A stretch of DNA of 64,000 bases, taken from the NCBI GenBank assembly GCA_024234505.1, contig JACKOD010000002.1, forward strand, positions 496,001 through 560,000. The letters run 5' to 3'. Source of the DNA: Hahellaceae bacterium. GTDB taxonomy: Bacteria > Pseudomonadota > Gammaproteobacteria > Pseudomonadales > Oleiphilaceae. Below the pieces are notes generated by a model. It was not told the origin of the DNA. It was given only the letters and a program-made list of their open reading frames with translations, and did not search any database. This document shows, one piece after another, positions 32,166-42,352 of this stretch; position 1 is the first letter of the stretch, and each line of letters begins with the position of its first letter. A program made the translations under genes and the position numbers.

Positions 32166-34076
32166 TTAGCGTTGCAGATAAGTATAGCTTTGCAATCCCT
32201 GAACAAATGCCTCCAGCAGGGTCGACTTTTCTTCGCCAGAAAGGGCTCGCTGGTCGAGTTGTGCGCGGTAGGCCTGCATTAATTCGTCAGGGTTGTAATT
32301 TACATAGCGTAGCACCTTATCCACGGTGTCGCCCTTGATAGGGTGTTCAATGCGAATGCTGCCGTCACTGTTCATGGCAACGTCAACGGAGTCGGTGTCG
32401 CCAAACAGATTGTGCATGTCGCCAAGAATTTCCTGATAGGCTCCCGTCAGGAAAAAGCCCAGCATAAAGGGTTTGTCGGCCTGGTAATCTGGCACCGGCA
32501 GGGTGGTTTCTATTCCGAAATCATCGACATAGTGATCAATCCGGCCATCAGAGTCACAGGTGATATCCTGAATAACAACGCGTCTCCGGTTTGGGTTGTT
32601 GAGACCTTCCAGAGGCAAAATCGGAAAAATCTGATCAATTCCCCAGATGTCCGGTAAAGATTGAAACAACGAGAAATTAACGAACAGCTTGTCTGCGAGC
32701 TTTTCGTTTAGCTCGTCCATGATGTCGCGGTGGGTGCGATTCTCGTAACTCAGACTGTCGCGAATTAGCGTACAGGTGGCTAACCACAATTGCTCTGCCT
32801 GTGCCCGTTCTGACAGGGTCACAATACCATGGGCAAACATGGAGTGTATTTCGCCTATGGAATGGGCCGCATCGTGAAAAATTTCGATCAGCGAGCGCGG
32901 ACTGGTGGATTCCTTGACTGACACATAATCCCGCCATAAATTCTTCAGCGGGGTAATGGCATCCGCAGACGGCTCCTGAAGATGCCCGGAATCCGGTTGC
33001 TCCACATCTACCACATCGGCTACCAGTACCGCGTGATGAGCGGTCAGTGCCCGGCCGGATTCACTGATAATATCCGGGTGAGGGTAGTTGTTCTGGCTGC
33101 ATTCATCGGCGAAGGTCTGTACCACGTTGTAAGCATATTCCGCCACGCTGTAGTTCACCGAGCAGGCGCTGCGTGAACGGGTGCCTTCGTAGTCAATACC
33201 CAGCCCGCCACCGATATCTACCACATCAACCGGGGCGCCCATTTCGCGTAGTTGACTATAGAAGCGGGCGCACTCCCGCAGGCCGGTCTGAATATCGCGA
33301 ATGTTGGCGATTTGAGAACCCAGATGAAAGTGCAGTAACTGTAAGGTGTCCAGCGCATTTTTTTCTTTAAGCAGCGCCACTGCCTGCAAAATCTGGTTCG
33401 CTGATAACCCGAACTTGGATTTCTCCCCCCCGGTGTTTTGCCAGTTGCCTTTGCCAATGGTTGAGAGGCGAGCGCGTAAACCGATTAGCGGTGATACGCC
33501 GAGCTTTTCGGCTTCTTCCAGAATGATGGGCAGTTCGGAATGCTTTTCCACAACGATAAAAATGCGGTGGCCCAGTTTTCGCCCAATTAGTGCCAGACGA
33601 ATATATTCCCGGTCTTTGTAGCCATTGCACACAATGGTTGACCCGGCTTGCCGGGAGAGCGCCAATACGGCCATCAACTCCGGTTTACTACCGGCTTCAA
33701 GCCCCACCTGTAAATTTCCGGCGGCGGGTTCCGAGCGCAGGATTTCTTCCACTACGCGGCGTTGCTGGTTTACCTTGATGGGATAAACCACGGTGTAACG
33801 TCCTTGATAATCCTGTTGTTTGCACACTTCATTGAACGCATTCACCAAACTGTTGACGCGGTCATGCAGAATTTCATTGAAACGAATCAGTACCGGGGTT
33901 TTAAGACCCTGACCGCGTAAGGTTTCAACCAGCTCCTTGAGATTGATCTGGAGGTGATCCTGCTGCCGGTGAGGTTTAATCATCACCTCGCCTTTACTAT
34001 TGACGTCAATGTATCCGTCACTCCAGTACGGGATGTTATAAGGATTGGTGAGGCGACCGCGTAATGGTGAGTTCAT
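32166..34076 (-). CDS. speA: Biosynthetic arginine decarboxylase
   Basis: SpeA converts arginine to agmatine with PLP, the first step from arginine to putrescine. The 636-aa length and motifs fit: VVYPIKVNQQ (PLP Lys), LLHFHLGSQIANIRDIQTGL, VDIGGGLGIDYEGT, DIISESGRALTAHHAVLVAD and the C-terminal CDSDGRIDHYV. The gene is divergent from spermidine synthase across a 217-bp gap, linking two polyamine steps. The frame is complete. Confidence 0.97.
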   Translation of the reverse strand: MNSPLRGRLTNPYNIPYWSDGYIDVNSKGEVMIKPHRQQDHLQINLKELVETLRGQGLKTPVLIRFNEILHDRVNSLVNAFNEVCKQQDYQGRYTVVYPIKVNQQRRVVEEILRSEPAAGNLQVGLEAGSKPELMAVLALSRQAGSTIVCNGYKDREYIRLALIGRKLGHRIFIVVEKHSELPIILEEAEKLGVSPLIGLRARLSTIGKGNWQNTGGEKSKFGLSANQILQAVALLKEKNALDTLQLLHFHLGSQIANIRDIQTGLRECARFYSQLREMGAPVDVVDIGGGLGIDYEGTRSRSACSVNYSVAEYAYNVVQTFADECSQNNYPHPDIISESGRALTAHHAVLVADVVDVEQPDSGHLQEPSADAITPLKNLWRDYVSVKESTSPRSLIEIFHDAAHSIGEIHSMFAHGIVTLSERAQAEQLWLATCTLIRDSLSYENRTHRDIMDELNEKLADKLFVNFSLFQSLPDIWGIDQIFPILPLEGLNNPNRRRVVIQDITCDSDGRIDHYVDDFGIETTLPVPDYQADKPFMLGFFLTGAYQEILGDMHNLFGDTDSVDVAMNSDGSIRIEHPIKGDTVDKVLRYVNYNPDELMQAYRAQLDQRALSGEEKSTLLEAFVQGLQSYTYLQR

Positions 34077-34293
34077 TGCTGTGCTGAGTCCTCCTGCTTG
34101 GACAGTACAAAATCAAAGGGTTTAAACGTCGGGTTGGCTGAGGCCAACGCGGGTTTCACAAACATGTCGTGAACCTTGACTATTATAGATGTTCAGTGAG
34201 AAATCCTTCATAGTTTTCTACACTTGACGGGATTCAACCGGTAGAATACCCCACTTTATTTTCATTTGCCCGAATGGTCTGGAGAGTCGAGAC

Positions 34294-35160
34294 ATGAGTA
34301 ACTGGCCCAAAGAATGGTTTACCGAAGCTTTTCAAAACGAAGGTACGGCCTTTTCTTTAAAAATCAAAGAAAAACTGCATGAAGAGAAGAGCCAGTATCA
34401 GACTCTCGAAATTTATGATACTGAAACTTTCGGTAAGCTGATGGTACTGGATGGCTGTTACATGGTGACAACCCGTGACAACTTCCTGTATCACGAGATG
34501 ATGACGCATCCTGCGCTTTTTACACACAAGCATCCAGAGAAGGTCGTGGTAGTGGGTGGAGGCGACTGCGGTACGCTGAAAGAAGTGTTGAAGCACCCCA
34601 GCGTTAAAGAAGCCTGGCAAGTAGAAATTGATGAGCGCGTTACCCGTTTGTCAGAGAAGTACTTTCCCGAGCTGTGTGATTCCAACGACGATCCGCGCGC
34701 TAACTTTTTCTTTGGCGATGGTATCAAGTGGATTGCTGATGCGACCCCGAACTCGATTGATATCATCATCGTAGATTCCACCGATCCTGTGGGGCCTGCG
34801 GAAGGTCTGTTCGCGGTGGATTTCTATCGCAACTGTTTTACCGCGCTGCGTGAAGGTGGCATTCTGGTTCAGCAGTCGGAATCACCGTTATTGCATACCA
34901 GTACGATTATCAAAGGCGTACATGGTGATATGAAAGAAGCCGGCTTCAGCCATGTGCACACCATGCCGTTTCCCCAGCCTATTTATCCCACCGGTTGGTG
35001 GAGCGCGACTATGGCGGGCAAAAACAAGCCTTTGAAGTATTTCCGTGAAGAAGACGCCGATCAGCGTCCGTTTGTGACTAAATACTACAATAAGGGTATT
35101 CACCATGCCGCGCTGGCGACACCAGAGTTTATGCGTGTCGAGCTGAATGTAGAAGATTGA
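34294..35160 (+). CDS. speE: Spermidine synthase
   Basis: SpeE transfers an aminopropyl group from decarboxylated SAM to putrescine. The 288-aa protein has MVLDGCYMVTTRDNFLYHEM, VVVVGGGDCGTLKEVLKH (dcSAM binding), IIIVDSTDPVGPAEGLF (active-site Asp) and PIYPTGWWSATMAG. GGAGAG precedes the ATG. A strong terminator follows at 35207-35248. Confidence 0.97.
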   Translation: MSNWPKEWFTEAFQNEGTAFSLKIKEKLHEEKSQYQTLEIYDTETFGKLMVLDGCYMVTTRDNFLYHEMMTHPALFTHKHPEKVVVVGGGDCGTLKEVLKHPSVKEAWQVEIDERVTRLSEKYFPELCDSNDDPRANFFFGDGIKWIADATPNSIDIIIVDSTDPVGPAEGLFAVDFYRNCFTALREGGILVQQSESPLLHTSTIIKGVHGDMKEAGFSHVHTMPFPQPIYPTGWWSATMAGKNKPLKYFREEDADQRPFVTKYYNKGIHHAALATPEFMRVELNVED

Positions 35161-35206
35161 CCTAAACAAAGCGCGGTCTGTTGATGTACCGCGCATTGTG
35201 ACCAAG

Positions 35207-35248
35207 CCCCGGGTTCCGTGTTATTGGCGGAATGTCGGGGTTTTTTTT
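35207..35248 (+). terminator. Rho-independent terminator after speE
   Basis: CCCCGGGTTCCG and CGGAATGTCGGGG form a stem with a short loop, followed by eight T. Confidence 0.9.
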
Positions 35249-35496
35249 GCCTGAATTCTGTGCGCTCTTGTCTGTTGGTTGTAGAAATTTGCACCTGCTT
35301 GGTGCTGACCTCATTCGCTATCTTTCCCTCTTGTCTGAATTTTGTCGTCGGTTTACTCACTTAACTGATGTTTTTTCGTTATCTCTTTGTGGGTAGGCAT
35401 GACTTTTGCGAAGTGGTAGACAAGCAGTATTGATGTTGTGTGGCGAGATCGTTTGCCTCACTCGCTATATTTCAACAATCCGGAGAGAGAACAGAG

Positions 35497-36648
35497 ATGT
35501 CGAGTCGTTCTTTACCCCCAAGGTCCGGGCATCAAATCCGGGCATTCGCGGTACCCATTGCGATGGCTACGGCAGGCATGACCGGTGCCTGGCTGTGCTA
35601 TCGGACGTCATTACTTTGGACGGATCTGGCACTTCTCGCCCTCGCCTTGGGAATTCTGACCGGGCTGATCATTTTGTTGGGGGCGCGGGAGCGGCAATGG
35701 CAGCGAGTGTTAGGTGAGTCGGCACCCGAGCGTCTGGAAACGCTGTCGATGATCATGCAGACCGATCCGGTATTGAGACAGTTGAGTCATGCCATTCGGG
35801 AGTTATCCCGTCATGACCATAACAAAGATGAACAACTTAAAGAGTTGGTTCATCTGGCCAATGAGTTGATGTCCAGCGCGGATCGTGTCACCTCGAACGC
35901 CTCTGGGCAACTGGAGGCAACGGCGTCATCGGCCGCTGCAGTCACCGAGTTAAGTCAGAGTATCGCCGATGTAGCGGAGCAGGTACGCGGTGCTCACCAG
36001 TGTATCGCCGAGGCAATGCAGCTAAGCGGGCAGGGGCGTCATGCCGTGGCGAGCACTGCCGCCGATTTGAAAGAGATGGCGCAACAGGCCGATCGAACAG
36101 AGCATTTGGCGCAAATCCTTTTTGATCAGTCCCGGCAAGTATCGGCGATGTCGCAGGTGATTCATGACATTGCGGAGCAGACCAATCTCCTGGCATTAAA
36201 TGCCGCCATCGAAGCGGCGCGTGCAGGTGAGCAAGGGCGCGGTTTCGCCGTGGTGGCCGACGAGGTCCGCAAGCTGGCGCAACGCAGCCGGGATTCTGCC
36301 GGAGAAATCTCTACCAGTATTGAAGTTGCCCAGTCGCAAATGCAACAGGTCAAAACACAAATGCAGCAGGTGGCGGCGATGGCACATCGTAGTCTGGAAA
36401 GTGCAGATGCGGCGAATCAGTCGCTACAGGTGATTGATCAGCATGTGGCCGATGTGGAGCGGCAGATCTTTGTGATCGCGACCAATGCGACACAGCAGAG
36501 TCAAGCAACACAGGAAATCTCCGAGAATGTCGAGCGGGTGTTACAGCGTGCCGATGAAAATCGCGCTATCTCGGAGGAAACCGTAGGTATTGCCCGCTAT
36601 CTCACTGATCGGGTGAGATTAGGGTGGGTAGCAAAGGAGCAAGTGTGA
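35497..36648 (+). CDS. Methyl-accepting chemotaxis protein
   Basis: The 383-aa chemoreceptor has two adjacent N-terminal transmembrane helices (FAVPIAMATAGMTGAWLCY and DLALLALALGILTGLIILLG), no large periplasmic sensor, and a signalling domain with the hairpin tip IAEQTNLLALNAAIEAARAG then EQGRGFAVVADEVRKLAQRS. It signals to CheA/CheW. The ATG at 35497 has GGAGAGAGAACAG upstream. The next gene, which is membrane-anchored, may act as its partner. Confidence 0.93.
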   Translation: MSSRSLPPRSGHQIRAFAVPIAMATAGMTGAWLCYRTSLLWTDLALLALALGILTGLIILLGARERQWQRVLGESAPERLETLSMIMQTDPVLRQLSHAIRELSRHDHNKDEQLKELVHLANELMSSADRVTSNASGQLEATASSAAAVTELSQSIADVAEQVRGAHQCIAEAMQLSGQGRHAVASTAADLKEMAQQADRTEHLAQILFDQSRQVSAMSQVIHDIAEQTNLLALNAAIEAARAGEQGRGFAVVADEVRKLAQRSRDSAGEISTSIEVAQSQMQQVKTQMQQVAAMAHRSLESADAANQSLQVIDQHVADVERQIFVIATNATQQSQATQEISENVERVLQRADENRAISEETVGIARYLTDRVRLGWVAKEQV

Positions 36649-36694
36649 TGGCAGTCAGGGCGCACGCAGAAAATTCGTTTAAGGAGAGTGTCTA

Positions 36695-37612
36695 ATGTCG
36701 CTATTTGTCATGTTACTGATTGCCATTTCTGCTTTGGTTTGGGTGCTGTATTCACATATGAGAGCCAATCGTCTACGCAGGGTACGGGCCGTGTACCGGC
36801 TGTCGGTGGTCAAGGAAATGAAAGCGCTGTTTGTCAGGACGCAGCAGCATCGAGGGCTGACAACGGGCTATTTAAATGGAGATCATTCATTACAGCGTGC
36901 CATCGACGCCGCTCGCCGTGATATCAATCAGCTCTGGGATCGCATTATCGAGATGGCTCCGGAGCTGTCGGAGGATACGCGCTATCAGGGCGCCCATTCG
37001 CACTGGCAGCGTTTGTCCTCGAAATGGCCAACGCTCACTGTGGCTAACAATATAGAGCAGCACAGTCGGTTGATCCTTAACCATCTGTATTTATTGGAAG
37101 ACTACTTTGTTCAGAACAATCTGGTGTTCAGCTTATCCGAATCCTTGGGATTGCGTACTTTTCTGAAGGAATTACTGGATTGCATGGAGGTTATTGGACA
37201 GGTGAGGGCGATCGGAACCGGCGTGGTGGCGTTAGGTGGCAGTACCAGTGTCGAGCGCATTCGGGTGAAATTCCTGCTGGAAAAAATTGAGAGTAAAAGA
37301 CGCTTGGTGAGAGAGCTTTTGATTGCATCGCGATTGGCGGAATCGGGGCGCTCCTTTACGCATGAGCTGGCGAAGTCGGATCAGGCCATGATTGCGCTAG
37401 TCAATCTGATCGAAAAGGAGCTTTGCAAAAGTCACCATATTGAGTTGGATGCGGAAGCTTTTTTCACCCTGGCAACCACGGCGATTAGTCCATTAAGTGA
37501 GTTGTTTGATGCAGGGATTGCATTAATGGAGCGAACCATCGCAACCTATTCCACCTCGACCGTGATGTCGATGGATACCTTGGGGGCGCGTTCTTCGCTA
37601 AAAAATGCGTAA
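36695..37612 (+). CDS. Membrane-anchored NIT-like sensory protein
   Basis: The 305-aa product has one N-terminal helix (MSLFVMLLIAISALVWVLYS) and a helical body in which LFVRTQQHRGLTTGYLNGDH resembles the start of nitrate/nitrite-sensing (NIT) domains (RERG.S..YL). No HAMP or output domain follows. It lies 46 bp after the chemoreceptor gene in the same direction, after AAGGAGAG. A role as an input partner of that receptor is an inference. Confidence 0.65.
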   Translation: MSLFVMLLIAISALVWVLYSHMRANRLRRVRAVYRLSVVKEMKALFVRTQQHRGLTTGYLNGDHSLQRAIDAARRDINQLWDRIIEMAPELSEDTRYQGAHSHWQRLSSKWPTLTVANNIEQHSRLILNHLYLLEDYFVQNNLVFSLSESLGLRTFLKELLDCMEVIGQVRAIGTGVVALGGSTSVERIRVKFLLEKIESKRRLVRELLIASRLAESGRSFTHELAKSDQAMIALVNLIEKELCKSHHIELDAEAFFTLATTAISPLSELFDAGIALMERTIATYSTSTVMSMDTLGARSSLKNA

Positions 37613-37900
37613 CGCGGGGGCAGCGTTTTCGATTATCGTGGGCCGGCTGTCGGGGCGAGGACGCCCCTCGCTACAGGGGGGCGGCAGGCGTTTGTTGCGA
37701 CTGATTATTCAGCGGCCTTGTGTGAGGCGCGAAAGATCTATGGAGAATTTCGTAAAATAGCGGGTTAAATTGCAAAAGAGTGAAAAATTCCCCTCGAAAA
37801 CTCGATAAATAGGCGTGTTGCGCTGGAAAATTAGCCAGTTTAACTATACTCATCAATAAGTTTGATTAATAAATAATCACTCTTGTTGATGAGGTGTGCT
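37613..37900. other. Intergenic, nothing definite
   Basis: GGGGCGAGGACGCCCCT near 37651 could form a hairpin, but no T-run follows. The AT-rich part before 37900 probably holds the promoter of the DUF6316 gene. Confidence 0.4.
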
Positions 37901-38092
37901 ATGTCAGTCAGAGCGGGTGAAGATACAAAAGGCTGGTTTCGGTCTGAGCGTTTTTTATGTATCAACAGTCAGTGGTACTTTCTGACCAGAGAAATGACCC
38001 AGGAAGGGCCATTTGAGTCAAAGAAGGATGCACAGATGGAATTAATGCTGTATATCCGTCATGCCAATGATGCCTTTTTCAAGGCTGGCTGA
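37901..38092 (+). CDS. DUF6316-type small protein
   Basis: The 63-aa product (RSERFLCINSQWYFLTREMT, then EGPFESKKDAQMELMLYI) fits the DUF6316 pattern seen in many Gammaproteobacteria. GAGGTG precedes the ATG at 37901. Function unknown. It is convergent with the PilZ gene, 8 bp apart. Confidence 0.8.
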   Translation: MSVRAGEDTKGWFRSERFLCINSQWYFLTREMTQEGPFESKKDAQMELMLYIRHANDAFFKAG

Positions 38093-38100
38093 AATGGGTT

Positions 38101-38499
38101 CTAGCCAATTTCTGTGACCGCGGTATAGTTCGCTAAAAAATTGACTGCTTTTTCGTCAATACGAACGAACTGTACACCGATATTAAATAGGCTGCCGCTG
38201 ATCGTGCAGTGGCACACCTTGGCAATGCATTTGATTTCGAAGGCCATGCCTTGGGCAAATGCGGAGATGGTAATAAAAATCTGTTCTCCCGTGGCCAGTC
38301 CGTGTTGTAACGAAAACTGTATCCCGTCCTGAGACACGTTGAGTGTCGAACCTTTGAAAATCAACTTACGTGTATTCTGCACTTCAATGCGCCAGCGAGC
38401 CGTTTTTCGAGGATAACGTCGTCGACTTTCCACATTGGCAGGCGCTTTCTCCTCCAAAAAATCAGCTTCATTCAGCTCGGTAGGTTGCGATGCGACCAT
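38101..38499 (-). CDS. PilZ-domain cyclic-di-GMP-binding protein
   Basis: The 132-aa protein has a PilZ domain: RRRYPRKTARWRIEV (RxxxR) and LNVSQDGIQFSLQHGL, in the place of the usual (D/N)xSxxG. It would bind cyclic di-GMP. The short acidic N-terminus (LNEADFLEEKAPANV) is not conserved. Confidence 0.88.
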   Translation of the reverse strand: MVASQPTELNEADFLEEKAPANVESRRRYPRKTARWRIEVQNTRKLIFKGSTLNVSQDGIQFSLQHGLATGEQIFITISAFAQGMAFEIKCIAKVCHCTISGSLFNIGVQFVRIDEKAVNFLANYTAVTEIG

Positions 38500-38749
38500 A
38501 TTCAGTCCGGTTAAGTGAGCGCGATTTGCGGCGTGTTTATGAGCGCTACAGTGACAATTTTATGGGTTTCGATACTAGATAAAAATGACTAATTAGTCAC
38601 CAACTTTAGGAAATTAAACGTAGCAAAATGTAACTCCCTTATGAATGCTGGGATTGCGGCCTATCTAAAACATTCACAGCGATATCATGCTTTTCTATAC
38701 TATAAGGCGACGTTTAAAAAATAATAATACCCTGACATAAAAGGTTTGA

Positions 38750-39313
38750 ATGAATTTGCCGCCGTATTCTGACCGACCGTCACAACGTGCCGAAGTACAA
38801 GATATTTTAGCGCCCGTTATTTTGGACATTGAAGCCTCTGGATTCGGACGGGGAAGTTACCCCATAGAAGTTGGCTTTGTGCTCGAAAATGGAAAAACCT
38901 TCAATGCATTGATTCGCCCCGAGCCGGAGTGGACGCATTGGTGTGACGCCGCAGAAAGTCTCCACGGGATTCCCCGGGATCTGCTTGAACGATTGGGTAA
39001 GCCTGTCGCTGTGGTGGCAGATTGGCTCAATGAGCATTTGCGCGGGAAGCAGGTTTATTCGGATGCCTGGGGCAATGACTTGAGTTGGTTGGGGTTGTTG
39101 TTTGATGCGGCCGAACGACCGCAGTTATTTCATCTGGAAGCCTTAAGCACAAGGCTAAATGAATCCCAGATGAAACGTTGGGGGCAGGTGAAAAATATGG
39201 TCACCGAATCACTGGGGGTGGCCCGGCACAGGGCCAGCAGTGATGCACTGATTCTGCAACACACCTGGCTCCGGATTCAGTCGGGCAAGCCCGGAGCCCG
39301 GGTTTCTGCCTGA
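38750..39313 (+). CDS. DEDDh 3'-5' exonuclease family protein
   Basis: The 187-aa protein has VILDIEASGFGRGSYPIEVG (D-x-E), SDAWGNDLSWLGLLFD (second Asp) and RHRASSDALILQHTW (H and Asp), the four acidic residues plus His of DnaQ-like exonucleases. It lacks other domains. The 3' end overlaps the convergent methyltransferase gene by 37 bp. Confidence 0.88.
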   Translation: MNLPPYSDRPSQRAEVQDILAPVILDIEASGFGRGSYPIEVGFVLENGKTFNALIRPEPEWTHWCDAAESLHGIPRDLLERLGKPVAVVADWLNEHLRGKQVYSDAWGNDLSWLGLLFDAAERPQLFHLEALSTRLNESQMKRWGQVKNMVTESLGVARHRASSDALILQHTWLRIQSGKPGARVSA

Positions 39314-40158
39314 ACCAGTCGGAACAGGCTGGCATGGCGCATTCTGGGTAGACCCAGGCTGCGACCTTCCTGATCGGGGTGGTAGATTTGCGCGAGGGCA
39401 AAGCCCGAACGCAGCATTCCCAGTCGAATACTGTCATCGTCGCTAAAATGCAGCGGCACCTTGCGCCGAGTCGCCAGACCAATCGCCTGACTGGAGATTT
39501 TAGTCAGCCAGTAGTTGGGGTGATTCTCCAGTGCCGGCCAGATATCAAGCAGATAACGCGCTTCGGGAAACATTCGCAATGAATGGCTGAGCCGTTTCCA
39601 GAATTCCGAGATGATCGGGAGCGGAAAATAATTCACCAGCCCTTCGGTAATGATCAAGGTTTTCTGATTTGGCTTGAGGGGGGCAAGGAGCTGTTCGACG
39701 CTTAATTCGCCCTGTTCGCGCAGAATATTAACCGGTTGTATGTGCCACCGGGTGTCGAGCATGGGAGTCTTTTCCTGACTGCGGGTTTTCCATTGCACCA
39801 TGTCGGGCAAATCGGCTTCGATCCAAGTGAGTTCTTTGTCCGGGTAGCGCAGTAGCAGCCGGTTGGCGCGGCTGGATAACCCGCTGGCGATTTCGACGAT
39901 TTGGGTGTACCCCTGCGTTATGGCGTCGCGCGTCAGTTGATCTATCAGAAGGTGTCGTTGCAATAGCAGTGTTTCGAGGCTCATCCCCAGCCAGCGATCA
40001 CTTAACTGATCCAGCGGGCGGGCACTTCGATACAGCCACTTTCCCAGCCGGCTTTCGTAGCCGTCCGGCGCGAGACCATTTTCATGCCAGACTTGTCCGG
40101 TAAAAAGGCCCGTTAGGCTGACAGGGGAGCGATCAATTCGCAACATAAATGTCTCCAT
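39277..40158 (-). CDS. Class I SAM-dependent methyltransferase, LCMT/PPM1-like
   Basis: The 293-aa protein fits the leucine carboxyl methyltransferase-like family (PF04072): SLETLLLQRHLLIDQLTRDA, IVEIASGLSSRANRLLLRYP (SAM motif), WIEADLPDMVQWK and LIITEGLVNYFP. The bacterial substrate is unknown. It overlaps the convergent exonuclease gene by 37 bp. Confidence 0.85.
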   Translation of the reverse strand: METFMLRIDRSPVSLTGLFTGQVWHENGLAPDGYESRLGKWLYRSARPLDQLSDRWLGMSLETLLLQRHLLIDQLTRDAITQGYTQIVEIASGLSSRANRLLLRYPDKELTWIEADLPDMVQWKTRSQEKTPMLDTRWHIQPVNILREQGELSVEQLLAPLKPNQKTLIITEGLVNYFPLPIISEFWKRLSHSLRMFPEARYLLDIWPALENHPNYWLTKISSQAIGLATRRKVPLHFSDDDSIRLGMLRSGFALAQIYHPDQEGRSLGLPRMRHASLFRLVQAETRAPGLPD

Positions 40159-40351
40159 AATGAAGGGGGGCGAGGTGGCTCGTGGTCCGGATTTGGCCTG
40201 ATTTTAAGGTCATAGGGCTCATTTACCGCACCGGCTCAATACCGCGTTTTAAATTTGTACGCTTTTGTGAAAAATTTCAACTTCTTGCCGACAGGTATTG
40301 CATCCCCTACTTGGTGTATCATGGCCCCCAGTTGGGACGAAGGAGACGGGC

Positions 40352-42346
40352 GTGACATTTCAGGTGCTTGAACAGTTTATTATTATTCTGGTTGCGACAG
40401 TGACGGCCTCGCTAATATCTCATCGTTTGCGTCTCCCGGCGATTCTTAACTATTTGGTGGTGGGGTTTGTGGTGGGTCCGCAGGTGACGGGCGTCGTGAG
40501 TGAACCTGAAACCTTTCACCAGATTGCCGAATTTGGCGTGGCATTTCTATTGTTCACGCTAGGGCTCGAATTTTCATTGCCCAAGTTGATTGCTCTGCGT
40601 AACACGGTGTTTGGCATGGGCACCTTGCAGATGCTAATTTGCATGGGGGTTTTTGGACTGCTCATCTGGCTTTATGGCGTTCCTGTCGAAGGCGTGCTCA
40701 TCACGGCGGCGGCGATTTCCCTTTCTTCCACGGCGATTGTCAGCAAGGAACTTGGCCGACACAACGAAATTAATACCCGCCATGGGCAAATATCTATCGG
40801 TATTCTGCTGTTTCAGGATATCGCAGCGGTGATTTTGCTGGTGGTCATCCCTGCGGTTGGCGGGGGAGCGGGGGAGTCGGAAGTCTCATTATGGCAAAAC
40901 TTAGGATGGACAGGGCTCAAAGCGTTGGGTTACTTCTTTGCCGTGGTGCTGGCAGGCAAGTACCTGTTGCCCCCCTTGTTTACCGAAATCAGCAAAATAA
41001 AATCCGAAGAGTTGTTTGTTCTTACCGTGCTTACCGTGGCGTTGTCGGCGGCAGCGCTGGCTCATGCGCTGGGATTGGCGATGGCGCTGGGTGCCTTTAT
41101 GGCGGGTATGATGTTAGGGGAAAGTCACTTTAAACATCAGATCGAAAACGAGATTCGGCCTTTTCGTGATGTGCTGCTGGGGATTTTCTTTGTCACCATC
41201 GGGTTTATGATCGACCTGAACATGATTATGGAGTACTGGCCCCGCATCATCTTCTTTGCGGCCTGTCTGATTACCTTTAAATCGATTCTTATCTTTCTGT
41301 TATGTTTGTTACTGGGTGATGCTCGCACTAACGCATTGCGCGCGGGTATTGTGCTCTGTCAGGGCGGCGAATTCGGATTCGCGCTGATTGCACTGGGCCA
41401 AAAAGATGCGCTGTTGCAACCAGAGGTCGCCGCCTTTTTCGTTTCCATCATCGTACTCAGTATGATTGCCACGCCGTTTCTGGTGAAGCGCACCGGTCGG
41501 ATAGCGAATGCCATATTTAAAGCGCGCGTGGTACCCCAGACCCATGCCTATGACTTGAAAAGGCTGGAGACCGTGGTGCTCGATAGTACGTTGCCGCATG
41601 TTGTTATTGCCGGCTACGGCAGGGTCGGGCAGATTATCGCCCGTTTTTTAAAGCAGAAAGATATTCCTTATGTAGCGATTGACGACGACCCCTTGCTGGT
41701 CGGGAACGCCCGGGATGCGGGTGAAAATGTTTACTATGGCAATGCACGGCAGGTGAGTCTGCTGGAAAAGGTGGGTCTTGAGCAGGCCTCGATGCTGATT
41801 GTGAGCTTCGATGATCACGCGACCGCAGAGCGTTTGGTACATGCCCTTCGGGAAAAATACGCGGCGCTGCCGATACTGGTGAGAACCCGGGATGATGCCC
41901 ATCTTGCAAGCCTCAAGGAAGCAGGCGCAACGGAAGTCATCCCGGAAATCCTGGAAGCCAGCATTATGATCGCCTCGCATGTCATGGCCACACTGAAGGT
42001 ACCCCGAAAAGAAGTGACGTTGCTCATGAAAAAAGTACGTCGTGAACGGTATCAAATGCTGAAAGGCTATTTCGAGGGTGAAGAAATACTGGCCAGCGAG
42101 GATTTCGATGCCGCTGCGCCGATCCTGCGCCCTGTTACGCTGCCTGAAGGTGCTTTTGCGGTGGGTAAGTTGCTGACGGAGCTGGCTCTGGAGGGGCGAG
42201 AGGTCAAAGTGGATGCTGTACGCCGCCACGACGAAATAATCGCGGTAGATGCGGTTCAGGATTTACAGGCGATGGATGTGCTGATTCTGAATGGGTTGCC
42301 CAGCCAGCTGGAAGCCGCAGAAGCCTATTTGCTGGTGGGGGCCTGA
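40352..42346 (+). CDS. CPA2-family cation:proton antiporter with TrkA-N and TrkA-C domains
   Basis: The 664-aa protein has about 12-13 transmembrane helices (Na+/H+ exchanger fold, ending near 385), then an RCK_N nucleotide-binding domain (HVVIAGYGRVGQIIARFL) and a C-terminal RCK_C domain. It fits KefB/KefC/YbaL-like potassium or sodium/proton exchangers. I chose the GTG at 40352 because GAAGGAG lies upstream and it starts the first helix (MTFQVLEQFIIILVATVTAS). Ion preference is not visible. Confidence 0.9.
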   Translation: MTFQVLEQFIIILVATVTASLISHRLRLPAILNYLVVGFVVGPQVTGVVSEPETFHQIAEFGVAFLLFTLGLEFSLPKLIALRNTVFGMGTLQMLICMGVFGLLIWLYGVPVEGVLITAAAISLSSTAIVSKELGRHNEINTRHGQISIGILLFQDIAAVILLVVIPAVGGGAGESEVSLWQNLGWTGLKALGYFFAVVLAGKYLLPPLFTEISKIKSEELFVLTVLTVALSAAALAHALGLAMALGAFMAGMMLGESHFKHQIENEIRPFRDVLLGIFFVTIGFMIDLNMIMEYWPRIIFFAACLITFKSILIFLLCLLLGDARTNALRAGIVLCQGGEFGFALIALGQKDALLQPEVAAFFVSIIVLSMIATPFLVKRTGRIANAIFKARVVPQTHAYDLKRLETVVLDSTLPHVVIAGYGRVGQIIARFLKQKDIPYVAIDDDPLLVGNARDAGENVYYGNARQVSLLEKVGLEQASMLIVSFDDHATAERLVHALREKYAALPILVRTRDDAHLASLKEAGATEVIPEILEASIMIASHVMATLKVPRKEVTLLMKKVRRERYQMLKGYFEGEEILASEDFDAAAPILRPVTLPEGAFAVGKLLTELALEGREVKVDAVRRHDEIIAVDAVQDLQAMDVLILNGLPSQLEAAEAYLLVGA

Positions 42347-42352
42347 TCCGAA

